Positions 1 through 8,599 of a stretch of DNA of 64,000 nucleotides are shown one piece after another (the first letter of the stretch is position 1; each line of letters begins with the position of its first letter). The translations under genes were made by a program, and so were the position numbers. The DNA is taken from NCBI GenBank assembly GCA_000169355.1, contig AAXX01000007.1, positions 1 through 64,000 of the forward strand, read 5' to 3'. This stretch comes from Flavobacteria bacterium BAL38. GTDB lineage: Bacteria > Bacteroidota > Bacteroidia > Flavobacteriales > Flavobacteriaceae. The notes below the pieces were generated by a model. That model did no database searches. It was not told the origin of the DNA and worked only from the letters and a program-made list of their open reading frames with translations.

Positions 1-555
1 CGGACTCAGTTAGAATGTATTAATTGTACCGCTTGTATTGATGAATGTGATATCATCATGGAAAAAGTAGGTTTGCCTAAAGGTTTAATACGTTATGCAA
101 GTGAAGATGAAATTGTAAAAAAAGACAAGTTTAAATTAACACTTCGAATGAAAGGTTATATTGCAGTTTTAATTTTACTAATCGGAATTTTAATTGGAAT
201 GTTATTTTTACGAAATGATGTTGAGGCAAATTTTTTACCAATGTCTGGTCAATTGTTTCAGCATAATGGAGAAAATATTAGAAATTTTTACACTTTTAAA
301 GTGGTAAACAAAACAGAGCAAAATTTTGATAATGTAACGGTTAAAATTGTTAATTATAAAGGCAAAATAAAATTGGTTGGAGGTTCTGTAATTAAAGTAC
401 CTAAACAAGGATTAGCAAGCGGAACTTTATACATTGATATTCCCGAAAACTTATTAAAAGAAGAAAAAGTTCATTTAAAATTGGAATTGTATAATGGAAA
501 TAAATTGATAGAAGAAACATCAACTAATTTTCAAGGACCAAGAAATTTTAATTAA
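1..555 (+). CDS. ccoG: CcoG (FixG/RdxA) cbb3 oxidase accessory protein, C-terminal part
   Basis: The reading frame is already open at base 1, so only the last 184 residues are present. It begins inside the second ferredoxin cluster, with cysteines in a C-x2-C-x2-C-x3-C pattern (residues 6, 9, 12 and 16 of the fragment). A hydrophobic segment follows (roughly 52-70), then a C-terminal Ig-like domain typical of the FixG family. CcoG is a membrane protein with two 4Fe-4S clusters that takes part in copper handling during cbb3-type cytochrome oxidase assembly. A CcoH/FixH gene starts 18 bp downstream, which supports the call. An ATG at 58 lies inside the frame and is not the true start; the real start is outside the window. 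Confidence 0.9.
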   Translation, partial: RTQLECINCTACIDECDIIMEKVGLPKGLIRYASEDEIVKKDKFKLTLRMKGYIAVLILLIGILIGMLFLRNDVEANFLPMSGQLFQHNGENIRNFYTFKVVNKTEQNFDNVTVKIVNYKGKIKLVGGSVIKVPKQGLASGTLYIDIPENLLKEEKVHLKLELYNGNKLIEETSTNFQGPRNFN

Positions 556-573
556 AATAAAAATTACACTATT

Positions 574-1020
574 ATGAAATTTAATTGGGGAACAGGAATT
601 GTTATTGCTTTTGCACTTTTTATGACTTTTATTTTGTCTTATGTATATAAAGTACAATCAAATAATAAATATGACAATGAGTTAGTTGTAGAAGATTATT
701 ATAAAAAAGAAACAACAGTTCAAGTAGATATAGAAAAACAAGAAAATGCAAAGGCATTAAAAAATAAAGTAACTATTGAAAACACAAAAGAAGGAATTAA
801 AATTAAGTTCCCTTCTGATTTTGATTATTCAAAAATAAATGGAAAAGTGTCCTTTTATAGACCGTCAAGCCAAAAATTAGATTTTGAAATTCCGATTTCA
901 CTTTCTAATCCACATTTGCTCATACCTAAAAGTAATTTGGTAGGCGGTCTTTGGGACATTTCTGTAGATTGGAATTATGAAGGAAAAGATTATTTAAATA
1001 AAGAAACAATATATTTTTAA
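574..1020 (+). CDS. ccoH: FixH/CcoH family protein
   Basis: This 148-residue protein has one N-terminal transmembrane helix (about residues 5-24) and a C-terminal domain rich in beta strand that would face the periplasm. That is the usual size and build of FixH/CcoH, which stabilises early assembly intermediates of cbb3 oxidase. The sequence itself is weakly conserved, so the call leans on architecture and on position: 18 bp after ccoG and 2 bp before a DsbD_2-like membrane protein, the usual flavobacterial order. Probably one transcript with both neighbours. Confidence 0.85.
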   Translation: MKFNWGTGIVIAFALFMTFILSYVYKVQSNNKYDNELVVEDYYKKETTVQVDIEKQENAKALKNKVTIENTKEGIKIKFPSDFDYSKINGKVSFYRPSSQKLDFEIPISLSNPHLLIPKSNLVGGLWDISVDWNYEGKDYLNKETIYF

Positions 1021-1022
1021 TT

Positions 1023-1724
1023 ATGTTATTTTCTGCTTTTATCTTTGGGTTAATTAGTAGCTTTCACTGCATAGGAATGTGTGGTCCAATAGCTATGATG
1101 TTGCCTGTAGATAGAAGTAATGAAGCCAAAAAAATTACCCAAATTATAACCTATCATATTGGTAAATTAACTGCCTATGCAATTTTAGGATTGGTATTTG
1201 GGTTATTAGGAAAAACTTTCTATTTAGCCGGAATGCAACAGCAATTATCTATTATTGTTGGTGTTTTAATGATTGTTGTGGCTTTAGTACCTGAAAAAGT
1301 ATTTGCTAAATACAATTTTTCGAAACCAGTATATAAAATTATAACAAAAGTAAAATCTAATTTAGGACGACAGTTTAAAAACAAAAGTTATAAATCGTTA
1401 TTTACTATTGGTTTATTAAACGGTTTTTTGCCTTGCGGAATGGTTTATGTTGCAATTTTTGGAGCAATTGCAATGCAAAGTGTTTCATTAGGAGTTATGT
1501 ATATGATTCTATTTGGTTTAGGAACAATGCCAATGTTAACTGCCGTTGTTTATATTTCTAATTTAATTTCCTTTTCTTTTAGAGGAACCATTCAAAAGGC
1601 CATTCCTTTTGTTGCGGTAATAATTGGAATGTTATTTATTATTCGTGGTTTAGGATTAGATATTCCTTATGTTTCACCAAGTAATATGAGTTTATTTGTT
1701 CAGTCAGAAGCAAATTGTCATTAA
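1023..1724 (+). CDS. Sulfite exporter TauE/SafE-family (DsbD_2-like) membrane protein
   Basis: A 233-residue protein with about six membrane segments. Two cysteine motifs stand out: FHCIGMCGP near residue 15 and FLPCG near residue 138. Paired cysteines in membrane helices are typical of the DsbD/CcdA-like transmembrane family often annotated as TauE/SafE. Members encoded at the end of cbb3 oxidase operons are thought to help with thiol redox or copper supply during oxidase maturation; that role is inferred from context here. It starts 2 bp after ccoH, so translation is probably coupled. A strong bidirectional terminator follows. The name sulfite exporter is a family label and probably not the function. 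Confidence 0.8.
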   Translation: MLFSAFIFGLISSFHCIGMCGPIAMMLPVDRSNEAKKITQIITYHIGKLTAYAILGLVFGLLGKTFYLAGMQQQLSIIVGVLMIVVALVPEKVFAKYNFSKPVYKIITKVKSNLGRQFKNKSYKSLFTIGLLNGFLPCGMVYVAIFGAIAMQSVSLGVMYMILFGLGTMPMLTAVVYISNLISFSFRGTIQKAIPFVAVIIGMLFIIRGLGLDIPYVSPSNMSLFVQSEANCH

Positions 1725-1748
1725 TAAAGTTTTTTTGTTAATAGGGAA

Positions 1749-1787
1749 AAAAAGAGTGTTGAATTTATATATTTCAACACTCTTTTT
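1749..1787. terminator. Bidirectional rho-independent terminator
   Basis: Perfect 15-bp inverted repeat, arms 1749-1763 and 1773-1787, with a 9-nt loop. The outer pairs are A-tract against T-tract, so it reads as a terminator on both strands. It sits between convergent genes: the cbb3 operon (plus) and the symporter (minus). Confidence 0.85.
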
Positions 1788-1791
1788 GTTT

Positions 1792-3477
1792 TTATTCGTC
1801 TGATTTATTAAATGTTTTTTGAAGTAGAAGTGATAATACAATTGTTAGTATTGCTCCAATAAAATTTAACCATAAATAGCCAACGATATCTAAGTAAAAA
1901 ATATAAAATATAGTAAGTTGACTAATACAAGCCGAAATAAAAACGGCTTTTCCTTTAATATAATTAATATAAAATCCAATTAAAAAAATTCCTAATACGG
2001 TTCCGTAAAATATAGATCCTATGATGTTTACTAATTGAATTAAATTTTCAAATAAAGAACTTATACAAGCAAATCCAATGGCAACAATGCCCCAAAAGAC
2101 AGTAAAATATTGGGTAGCATACACATAGTGTTTGTCTGATTTTGCATTTACGTTTCGTTTGTAAATATCTATGGCAGATGTAGCTGCTAAAGAATTTAAT
2201 CCAGAAGCGCTTGACGACATAGCAGCACTAAAAATAACGGCTAACAACAATCCTAGTAAGCCTTTAGGTAAATAGTTTAGAATGAAATATAAAAACACAT
2301 AATCTTTATCATTCGTTTCTGTTTTTCCATCAACTTTAGAAATGACAACTTTAGCTTTTTCTCGTAAATCTTTCTCCTTTAAAGAAAGTGCAACCATTTG
2401 TTTTTTTAGAATAGGGTTGTCGTATTCATTGTGTTTTAATTGTTCAATATAAATTTGGTTTACAATTTTTTTATCGGTGTTCAATTGAACTAATTTTTGT
2501 TCTAAATTTTCATAAGCCTCTTTTTGTTCAGATGCTCTTACTTTTTCTACATTGGTAGGATTAAAGTGCAAAGGCGCATCATTAAACTGAAAGAAAACAA
2601 AAACTAAAACTCCTGTCAATAAGATAAAAAATTGCATCGGAACTTTCAAAATTCCATTCATAATTAATCCCATTTGACTTTCTTTTATTGATTTCCCAGA
2701 TAAATAGCGTCCTACTTGCGATTGATCTGTTCCGAAATAGGAAAGCATTAAGAAAAATCCTCCAGTAATTCCACTCCAAAACGTATAACGCGTTTCTGGA
2801 TTATAAGAAAAATCTAAAATATCCATTTTACCATTAGCACCTGCTATGTGCAGCACATTGGAGAAATCAACATCTTCTGGCAAATTGGCTAAGATGTAAA
2901 AGAAAATAATAAACATTCCCGTCATAATAACAAACATTTGTTGTTTTTGAGTCATGTTTACTGCTTTTGTTCCTCCTGTAACGGTATAAATGATAACTAA
3001 TATTCCAATGATGACATTTAGAAAAGTTAAATTCCAACCTAAAAGAGCAGATAAAATTATCGAAGGGGCATAAATAGTAATTCCGGTTCCTAATCCTCGC
3101 TGAATTAAGAATAAAATAGCTGCTAAAGTTCGGGTTTCAATATTAAAACGTTGTTCCAAATATTCGTATGCTGTAAAAACTTTTAAACGATGATAAATAG
3201 GTATAAAAGTGTAAGCAATTACAATCATGGCTAAAGGAAGACCAAAATAGAACTGCACAAATCCCATTCCGTCATGATAGGCTTGACCTGGTGTTGATAA
3301 AAAAGTAATGGCGCTGGCTTGTGTAGCCATAACAGAAATTCCAACAGTAAACCAAGGTGTTTGATTATTATCTAAAAGATAATCTTCTACATTTGCACTT
3401 CCTTTGGTTTTCATTGCACCATAAACAACAATAAAAAATAGGGTAGCGGATAATACAATCCAATCTAAAATTTCCAT
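1792..3477 (-). CDS. Sodium:solute symporter (SSS/SLC5 family)
   Basis: A 561-residue protein with about 13-14 membrane helices, the usual size for the SSS family, which couples Na+ entry to uptake of sugars, amino acids or organic acids. The family-typical GQAYHDGMGF and TGGTKAV segments lie in the N-terminal half. A charged, helical insert of roughly 90 residues (about 310-395) separates two helices and would form a soluble loop. The gene follows a 34-residue membrane peptide with a 1-bp gap and a PIG-L deacetylase, so the three probably form one operon. The substrate is unknown; the deacetylase hints at an acetylated amino sugar, which is inference. Confidence 0.9.
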   Translation of the reverse strand: MEILDWIVLSATLFFIVVYGAMKTKGSANVEDYLLDNNQTPWFTVGISVMATQASAITFLSTPGQAYHDGMGFVQFYFGLPLAMIVIAYTFIPIYHRLKVFTAYEYLEQRFNIETRTLAAILFLIQRGLGTGITIYAPSIILSALLGWNLTFLNVIIGILVIIYTVTGGTKAVNMTQKQQMFVIMTGMFIIFFYILANLPEDVDFSNVLHIAGANGKMDILDFSYNPETRYTFWSGITGGFFLMLSYFGTDQSQVGRYLSGKSIKESQMGLIMNGILKVPMQFFILLTGVLVFVFFQFNDAPLHFNPTNVEKVRASEQKEAYENLEQKLVQLNTDKKIVNQIYIEQLKHNEYDNPILKKQMVALSLKEKDLREKAKVVISKVDGKTETNDKDYVFLYFILNYLPKGLLGLLLAVIFSAAMSSSASGLNSLAATSAIDIYKRNVNAKSDKHYVYATQYFTVFWGIVAIGFACISSLFENLIQLVNIIGSIFYGTVLGIFLIGFYINYIKGKAVFISACISQLTIFYIFYLDIVGYLWLNFIGAILTIVLSLLLQKTFNKSDE

Positions 3478-3478
3478 A

Positions 3479-3583
3479 TTAGGTATAGATTTCCATTAGT
3501 AAATAGAAAATAAGAATAAATATAGCATTCAAAATTAAAACAATGCTATAACTTTTTTTCCATTGATGTTTTTCTTTGTTCAT
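3479..3583 (-). CDS. Overlooked 34-residue single-pass membrane peptide
   Basis: A complete ATG-to-TAA frame of 34 codons fills the gap between the PIG-L gene (ends 3590) and the symporter gene (starts 3477). It leaves 6 bp upstream and only 1 bp downstream. The peptide begins MNKEKHQWKKS, a basic N-terminus, followed by one hydrophobic helix (about residues 13-29) and a short acidic tail. This predicts an N-in, C-out single-pass protein. The tight packing suggests a translated, co-regulated gene, possibly a small companion subunit of the symporter. No family is recognised; the function is inference. Confidence 0.65.
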   Translation of the reverse strand: MNKEKHQWKKSYSIVLILNAIFILIFYLLMEIYT

Positions 3584-3589
3584 ACTCGT

Positions 3590-6037
3590 TTATTTATCTA
3601 AAGCAATCATATTAGCTAATAATCTATACGCTCCATTAACACCTTGAGGTAATTCTCTAAAAAAACTTAATCCGGTATAAATATAATTGCCTTTACCATA
3701 TTTTGCAATAACTAAAGCGCCTGTTTTAGATGTTTCTCCTTCATCGCTTGATGCTAAAATAGGAATAAATTCGTTACTCCATTTGTTTGGATAATATAAC
3801 CCTTGTTCTTGTACCCAACCCGTGAAATCTTTTTCGGTAATTTTATTTGGTTCGTTAAGTACTTTATGATTTTTTTCTAAGAAAGTCACTTTTGCATTTT
3901 CATCAGTAACTCGATCTCTCGAAAGCACTAATTCATAAGGAGCAATCTCTTTTGTAACCAAATTATTAGTGGTATTGTATTGCACAATTAAATTGCCGCC
4001 ATTTGATACATAATTAAACAATATTTTGTTTTTATATTTTAGTTCGTCAACTACATTAAAAGCCCGAATTCCTAATAAAACAGCATCAAAACGTTTTAAA
4101 TAGTCGTCAGTTATTTCAGTTGGGTTAATGGTAGTAACAGTAAATCCTAAATTTTCTAAACTCGTATTAACTTCATCACCAGCTCCCATTATATAGCCAA
4201 TGTTTTTTCCTTTTACTTCAATGTCAAGTTTAACAATTTTAGATTCTGAATTCACTAAAATAGTTTGTTTTGGAATATGCGGATATTGAATTGTAATTAA
4301 TTCTTTATCATTAATTTCATTGCCTATTTGAACTTTGGCTGCGATTTTAGAGGTAATTTCATTTTTAGTAGGATAAAGCGTAAAAGTAAATTTTTTATCT
4401 TCATTTTTTGATGCAATTTCAAACGGAATTTCCTTTGGAATTACTTTCCAATCGGAAGGAATATCTAAAGACAATTTTCCGGAAACTTTTGATTTATGTG
4501 CTTTTATTTCTACTGTAATTTCTTTTGGTTGTGTCGAATTAAAGATTATTACTTTTGGTTCAATAGTTGAAGTTACAGCTGGCAAAACAGTAAACGGAAC
4601 ATAGGTTTCACCATCATCAGGATTGTTGAATTTGTAACAAATGTTTTTAACAATATCAATGGTTTTTCCTTCAATTTCAATTGTAAATACTACTGGGAAA
4701 TTAGAAGAAATTTCAGGTAGAATTCGAATCGATTTATTAGGAACTTGATACATTCCTTCAGTTTGTTTTTCTTTTAACCAAAATAAGTTTGACAAATCAG
4801 CTTTGTCTCCAATTTGAACATCTTTAATTTGAAAATTTAGTTTTTCATTATTTTTTAATACCGTATTTTTAGTTTCATTTTTAATATGTAGAACATTCAC
4901 AGCAACTAATTTTACATTCGATTGACTTCTATTGATTACTTCAATATTAAGGTCAAAATTACTATCTTTAGTTGTAGTTTCTGTATTAGCGATTGCTTCC
5001 ATAAATAAGCCGCTACAAGCTTCTATAATTTTAATAATTTGTTTTGATTTGATTTCTTTCCAATGCGTATCTTCTAATTTCTGAATTAATTCATACGCTT
5101 TTATCAAATTTGGAATATGAACCGCAGGATTCCCGAAATTGAAATTCTTTTCAATTTCATTTACTATTTTTCCTATTTCAGTTCCGCCTTTTACTCGGTT
5201 CCAAGAGGTGTCAATTCCTTCAAATAAATTGTTGTTGCTAGGCAAGTTCCCTTTTAGCAGTTCTAAATATTCTGTTTCATCACCACGACTACCTAAAGTT
5301 CCAAAACCTTGGCATTTGTGCTGACTTCTGCTTAAAGCTGCAATTTCGTTATTACTTTTTCCTTTTAGCGGATAAAATACGTTAGAGTTAATGGATAATA
5401 ATTTAGATTTATCAGCTGCATCAAACGCTTCCTGACTTCCGTAAAACCACCATGAGGTATTAAAAAAGATACGTTTTGGTTTATATTTAACCAAATCAAA
5501 TGCTTCAATACTTAACATAGCCGAAGCCGTATGATGTCCGTGAGTTGTTCCAGGAGTATTGTGACTAAAACGATTCACAATAATATCGGGACGAAATGTT
5601 TCAATTACTTGAATTACATCTTCCATTACTTCGTTTTTGTTCCAAATAGCAAAAGTTTCGTTTGGTTCTTTAGAAAAACCGAAATCATTGGCACGAGTAA
5701 AAAACTGTTCGCCACAATCAATTCGTCTGGCAGCTAAAAGCTCTTGTGTTCTTATTGCTCCTAATTTTTCTCTCAGTTCAGTTCCTATTAAATTTTGCCC
5801 GCCATCGCCACGTGTTAATGATAAATAGGCAGTTTGCGCATGATAATAATTGGAAAAATAGGTAATAAGTTTTGTGTTTTCATCATCAGGATGAGCTGCT
5901 ACATATAAAACTTTACCTAAAAAATTAAGTTTTTGTACTTGCTCATATATTTCCACAGCGTTTAGCTTTTGTGGTGCTTGGGCAAATGCAACTAATGAAA
6001 TTAAAAATATAAATATGGAAGTAATTCTTCTGTTCAT
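3590..6037 (-). CDS. PIG-L/LmbE-family deacetylase, secreted
   Basis: An 815-residue protein with a signal peptide (residues 1-20, ending in AFAQ). The N-terminal third is a PIG-L/LmbE zinc deacetylase: the AHPDDE motif is at residues 48-53 and a histidine-rich segment THGHHTAS follows near residue 166. PIG-L enzymes remove acetyl groups from N-acetylglucosaminyl compounds. The middle is beta-rich and resembles bacterial Ig-like or NPCBM-type accessory modules. The last 200 residues, with NGGNLIVQYN, look like a glutamine-amidotransferase-like fold. The protein is about three times longer than a bare LmbE. It is the first gene of a probable operon with the 34-residue peptide and the SSS symporter. 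The exact substrate is not evident. Confidence 0.85.
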   Translation of the reverse strand: MNRRITSIFIFLISLVAFAQAPQKLNAVEIYEQVQKLNFLGKVLYVAAHPDDENTKLITYFSNYYHAQTAYLSLTRGDGGQNLIGTELREKLGAIRTQELLAARRIDCGEQFFTRANDFGFSKEPNETFAIWNKNEVMEDVIQVIETFRPDIIVNRFSHNTPGTTHGHHTASAMLSIEAFDLVKYKPKRIFFNTSWWFYGSQEAFDAADKSKLLSINSNVFYPLKGKSNNEIAALSRSQHKCQGFGTLGSRGDETEYLELLKGNLPSNNNLFEGIDTSWNRVKGGTEIGKIVNEIEKNFNFGNPAVHIPNLIKAYELIQKLEDTHWKEIKSKQIIKIIEACSGLFMEAIANTETTTKDSNFDLNIEVINRSQSNVKLVAVNVLHIKNETKNTVLKNNEKLNFQIKDVQIGDKADLSNLFWLKEKQTEGMYQVPNKSIRILPEISSNFPVVFTIEIEGKTIDIVKNICYKFNNPDDGETYVPFTVLPAVTSTIEPKVIIFNSTQPKEITVEIKAHKSKVSGKLSLDIPSDWKVIPKEIPFEIASKNEDKKFTFTLYPTKNEITSKIAAKVQIGNEINDKELITIQYPHIPKQTILVNSESKIVKLDIEVKGKNIGYIMGAGDEVNTSLENLGFTVTTINPTEITDDYLKRFDAVLLGIRAFNVVDELKYKNKILFNYVSNGGNLIVQYNTTNNLVTKEIAPYELVLSRDRVTDENAKVTFLEKNHKVLNEPNKITEKDFTGWVQEQGLYYPNKWSNEFIPILASSDEGETSKTGALVIAKYGKGNYIYTGLSFFRELPQGVNGAYRLLANMIALDK

Positions 6038-6053
6038 TTTTTATGATTTGTTT

Positions 6054-6061
6054 CAAAAATA
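6054..6061 (-). promoter_or_regulatory. Candidate -7 element for the PIG-L operon
   Basis: On the minus strand the sequence reads TATTTTTG, a perfect match to the Bacteroidetes -7 consensus TAnnTTTG. It lies 17 bp upstream of the PIG-L ATG. No clear TTG -33 element is present at the usual spacing, so support rests on the -7 box and position. Confidence 0.45.
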
Positions 6062-6067
6062 AGGAAA

Positions 6068-6101
6068 TAAAAAAAAGGAAGTTTTAAACACCCCCTTTTT
6101 A
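6068..6101 (-). terminator. Probable terminator of the DUF2520-MscS operon
   Basis: Downstream of the MscS stop, the minus strand shows a run of A then G, a short spacer, and CC followed by eight T residues. This forms a weak hairpin with a T-tract. It is the only terminator-like structure between the MscS and PIG-L genes. Confidence 0.35.
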
Positions 6102-6121
6102 ACACTATTTTATAAGTTGAT

Positions 6122-6658
6122 TTAATCAAAAAATTCTTTTTCTTCTGTTGGTTTATAGATTACCGAAATTCCTTTTTGCATTAATAAGTTATTTGGATAA
6201 GTAATGGTTTCTCCATCAGATGATTTTAAAATAATATAAAATGCTTTAATATCATCTATTTCACCTTCAATAGGAAAATCTTTATCGTGAATTTTGATTT
6301 TATCTCCAATTTTGAACGGATAAGAAAAGAAAATGATAATTCCGGCTGTAATGTTACTAAGAATAGACCATTGAGCAAAGGATGCTACACCTACAACAGC
6401 AAAAACAGAAGAAATAAATAATAAAATTTGATCTTTTTTTACTCCCCAAATAATAGTCACAGAAATTAGTGCTAAAATAACTAATAATAAATTTATGTAC
6501 TTGATAATTAAGTTTGTACGATGTTCTAAAACTTCGTTTAATCGGGCAAACCGTCTCACTAATTTAGCAATACTTATTCGCAAAATGATATAGACAAAGA
6601 GTACAACTAGTGTTGCAATTTCTTCGTGTAAATACGGATTATTTATTAGTTCAAGCAT
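6122..6658 (-). CDS. Small mechanosensitive channel family protein (MscS)
   Basis: A 178-residue protein with three predicted N-terminal membrane helices and a short MscS-type beta domain (about 105-170). Characteristic features are the pore-helix-like VVGVASFAQWSILSN segment and FPFKIGD-type transition, here YPFKIGDKIKI. MscS channels open under membrane tension to release solutes during osmotic downshock. This version lacks the C-terminal alpha-beta vestibule and is near the minimum length for the family. Its start overlaps the end of maf by 8 bp, so translation is probably coupled. It ends the operon. Confidence 0.85.
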   Translation of the reverse strand: MLELINNPYLHEEIATLVVLFVYIILRISIAKLVRRFARLNEVLEHRTNLIIKYINLLLVILALISVTIIWGVKKDQILLFISSVFAVVGVASFAQWSILSNITAGIIIFFSYPFKIGDKIKIHDKDFPIEGEIDDIKAFYIILKSSDGETITYPNNLLMQKGISVIYKPTEEKEFFD

Positions 6659-7235
6659 ATTCCATTAGTTTTTGAAATAACATTTCAGTTGGTAATCCTA
6701 CTACGTTAGTATATGAACCTTCAATTTTGGAAATCCCAATTAAGCCAATCCAATCTTGTATTCCATAGCTTCCTGCTTTATCAAATGGTTGGTAATTATC
6801 TAAATAATAGCAAATAGCTTCGTCTGATAAGCTAGAAAAAGTAACCTTGGTAATGCAATGAAAAACTTCTGTTTTGGCAACAGATTTCAAACAAACGGAG
6901 GTAATCACTTCGTGAGTTTGATTGGCTAATTGTTGCAACATTTTAAATGCATCATCATAATCTTTTGGTTTGCCTAATGCTTTTCCTTGCAACCAAACTA
7001 TTGTATCACTGGTTACTAAAACATCATTTTCCCCTAATTCATTTTCAAAAGCATTGGCTTTTAATTCAGCTAAAAAATTGGTGATTTCTGCGCCTTTTAA
7101 GTGCTCAGGATACACTTCTTCAATTTCTTTTAAGCGAATGGTGTAATGCAAATCCATTTCTTTAAAGAACTGCTGCCTTCTTGGTGAACCTGAAGCCAAA
7201 ATGATGTTGCAAGCATTTAATTTTTCTTTAAGCAT
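6651..7235 (-). CDS. maf: Maf-family nucleoside triphosphate pyrophosphatase
   Basis: A 194-residue protein, the usual length for Maf. The N-terminal ILASGSPRR motif (about residues 12-20), the TSDTIVW motif (about 69-75) and the DKAGSYGIQ segment (about 152-160) are diagnostic. Maf proteins hydrolyse non-canonical or modified pyrimidine nucleoside triphosphates such as dTTP/UTP analogues to monophosphates, acting in the cytoplasm as house-cleaning enzymes and affecting septum formation when overproduced in some bacteria. It overlaps the UbiA gene upstream and mscS downstream by 8 bp each. Confidence 0.92.
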   Translation of the reverse strand: MLKEKLNACNIILASGSPRRQQFFKEMDLHYTIRLKEIEEVYPEHLKGAEITNFLAELKANAFENELGENDVLVTSDTIVWLQGKALGKPKDYDDAFKMLQQLANQTHEVITSVCLKSVAKTEVFHCITKVTFSSLSDEAICYYLDNYQPFDKAGSYGIQDWIGLIGISKIEGSYTNVVGLPTEMLFQKLMEYA

Positions 7236-8151
7236 GAGATAGTTTTAAATTATATACAATAACTGCAATTGAAATAATTCCAAAGAATAAAATTAATTTT
7301 AAAACTAAACTTAAATGATGGAATTCTTTTTTCTCTTTTGCCGTTTGTAATTTTACTCCAAAATAGACTAGAGGTCCAATAATTAAAGCCAATGCATAAT
7401 ACACAACATAATCTAATTCAAATAAATACGTTTTTACATAATAGGCTAAAATTACAACAGCAAAAACCGTTAAGATACTTACAATAATTTTAGTTTTATT
7501 AATTCCGATGGCAATTGGTAAAGTATTAATTCCGGTTTGATAATCACCATCTATATCTTCTAAATCTTTAATAATTTCACGAATTAAATTAATGATAAAA
7601 GCAAAAATGGCATAATCAATTAAAATTCCAAAAACTTCTCCCATTCTTATTTTATTTTCGGAATCAGTTGCAGGGAAAACATCAAATAACGCAATAATAA
7701 CTATACTTACTGATAGTAAAAAGGCAACAATGATATTCCCTAAAACTGGAATTTGCTTTAAATTTGTTGCATATACATAAAGTAAAGTAGCCACCAAAAT
7801 AAACATCGAAGCAAAAGTAGGTTTATAAATAACATTTGATAAATAAAAACCAATTCCAACTCCAATTATTGTTAATCCAATATACCAATTGTAAGCCACC
7901 GTTTCCGAAATAGAAACTCCTACCACACGATTTTGAGGCTTTGCAATTTCATCGGTATCTTGATCCATAATATTGTTAATGACATAGCCACCAGCAGCAA
8001 TACAAATTGTTGAAATGATTAGTAATGCATAATTAAAATCGGTTAGTGCTAAATAAATATAGGATTTTGTTAAAAATAAGTAGCGAAAAACCAATTGCAT
8101 AAAGGCAAGCATAAGTAGGTTTTGGTATCGAATTAGTTTTAAGTATTTCAT
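7228..8151 (-). CDS. UbiA-family prenyltransferase (geranylgeranylglycerol-phosphate geranylgeranyltransferase-like)
   Basis: A 307-residue integral membrane protein with 8-9 helices. The two aspartate-rich UbiA motifs are clear: NNIMDQDTDEIAKPQNR near residue 60 and KDLEDIDGDYQTG near residue 195. UbiA enzymes transfer an isoprenoid chain to an acceptor at the membrane. In Flavobacteriia the gene in this position, between a KdsC-like phosphatase and maf, is usually annotated as a digeranylgeranylglyceryl-phosphate synthase-like protein; the acceptor has not been inferred from sequence here. It is separated from the upstream operon genes by a repeat array and a four-helix-bundle gene. Confidence 0.85.
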   Translation of the reverse strand: MKYLKLIRYQNLLMLAFMQLVFRYLFLTKSYIYLALTDFNYALLIISTICIAAGGYVINNIMDQDTDEIAKPQNRVVGVSISETVAYNWYIGLTIIGVGIGFYLSNVIYKPTFASMFILVATLLYVYATNLKQIPVLGNIIVAFLLSVSIVIIALFDVFPATDSENKIRMGEVFGILIDYAIFAFIINLIREIIKDLEDIDGDYQTGINTLPIAIGINKTKIIVSILTVFAVVILAYYVKTYLFELDYVVYYALALIIGPLVYFGVKLQTAKEKKEFHHLSLVLKLILFFGIISIAVIVYNLKLSHA

Positions 8152-8153
8152 GT

Positions 8154-8237
8154 TTCAGTGTTCGGTGTTCAGTGTTCAGTATTCAGTGTTCAGTATTCAG
8201 TGTTCATTGTTCGGTGTTCAGTGTTCAGTGTTCGGTT
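8154..8237. repeat. Short degenerate tandem repeat (GTTCAGT words)
   Basis: About 84 bp are built from the word GTTCAGT and variants (GTTCGGT, ATTCAGT, GTTCATT) repeated about ten times. The array lies between the UbiA start and the four-helix-bundle gene and runs into the last codons and stop codon of the latter. It is too short and too degenerate for CRISPR and has no spacers. Confidence 0.9.
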
Positions 8238-8599
8238 TTTACACCAAATTTTGCTGGATTTAATAGCATATAATTTATTAGTTTTCCGACTTCTTTATTC
8301 TTTTCGGTTAATTCGTTGAAAATGTTTTCGTTTATGTATTTGCATGCATAAGCAAATTCTAACCAGGTTTGTGTTTCAGAGTTTTCGGCATCACAATCTG
8401 TTAATTTACTGTGAAAGTGTTTTGGGTAAACTCTTTTTCGATAAGATTCGGCAATATTTGCACAAACACTTCGAGATGAGCGTCTAATTTGGTCAGTAAG
8501 TGAATAGGTTTCTTCTTTTGGAAATGATTTTGAAACTTCAAAAATCTCCATTGCAACTTCAAATCCTTTTTTATAAGCTAATAAATCTTGATAGATCAT
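8225..8599 (-). CDS. Four-helix-bundle protein (23S rRNA IVS-like family)
   Basis: A 124-residue mostly helical protein with the family signature: DLLAYKKGFEVAMEIFE at the start, DQIRRSSRSVCANIAES in the middle (about residues 37-53), and a C-terminal helix pair. The family was first noticed as the protein encoded in intervening sequences of 23S rRNA genes; the fold also occurs in the Avd accessory protein of diversity-generating retroelements. Its cellular role is not known. Here it interrupts an operon order (KdsC-like, then UbiA) common in flavobacteria, and both flanks carry short repeats. The 3' end, including the stop, is encoded within the GTTCAGT array. A second, diverged copy is at 33118-33516. 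Confidence 0.85.
   Translation of the reverse strand: MIYQDLLAYKKGFEVAMEIFEVSKSFPKEETYSLTDQIRRSSRSVCANIAESYRKRVYPKHFHSKLTDCDAENSETQTWLEFAYACKYINENIFNELTEKNKEVGKLINYMLLNPAKFGVKTEH

Noticed and set aside
8154..8237. Possible CRISPR array in the GTTCAGT repeats
   Set aside because: Units are 7-10 bp, degenerate and contiguous, with no unique spacers and no cas genes nearby.
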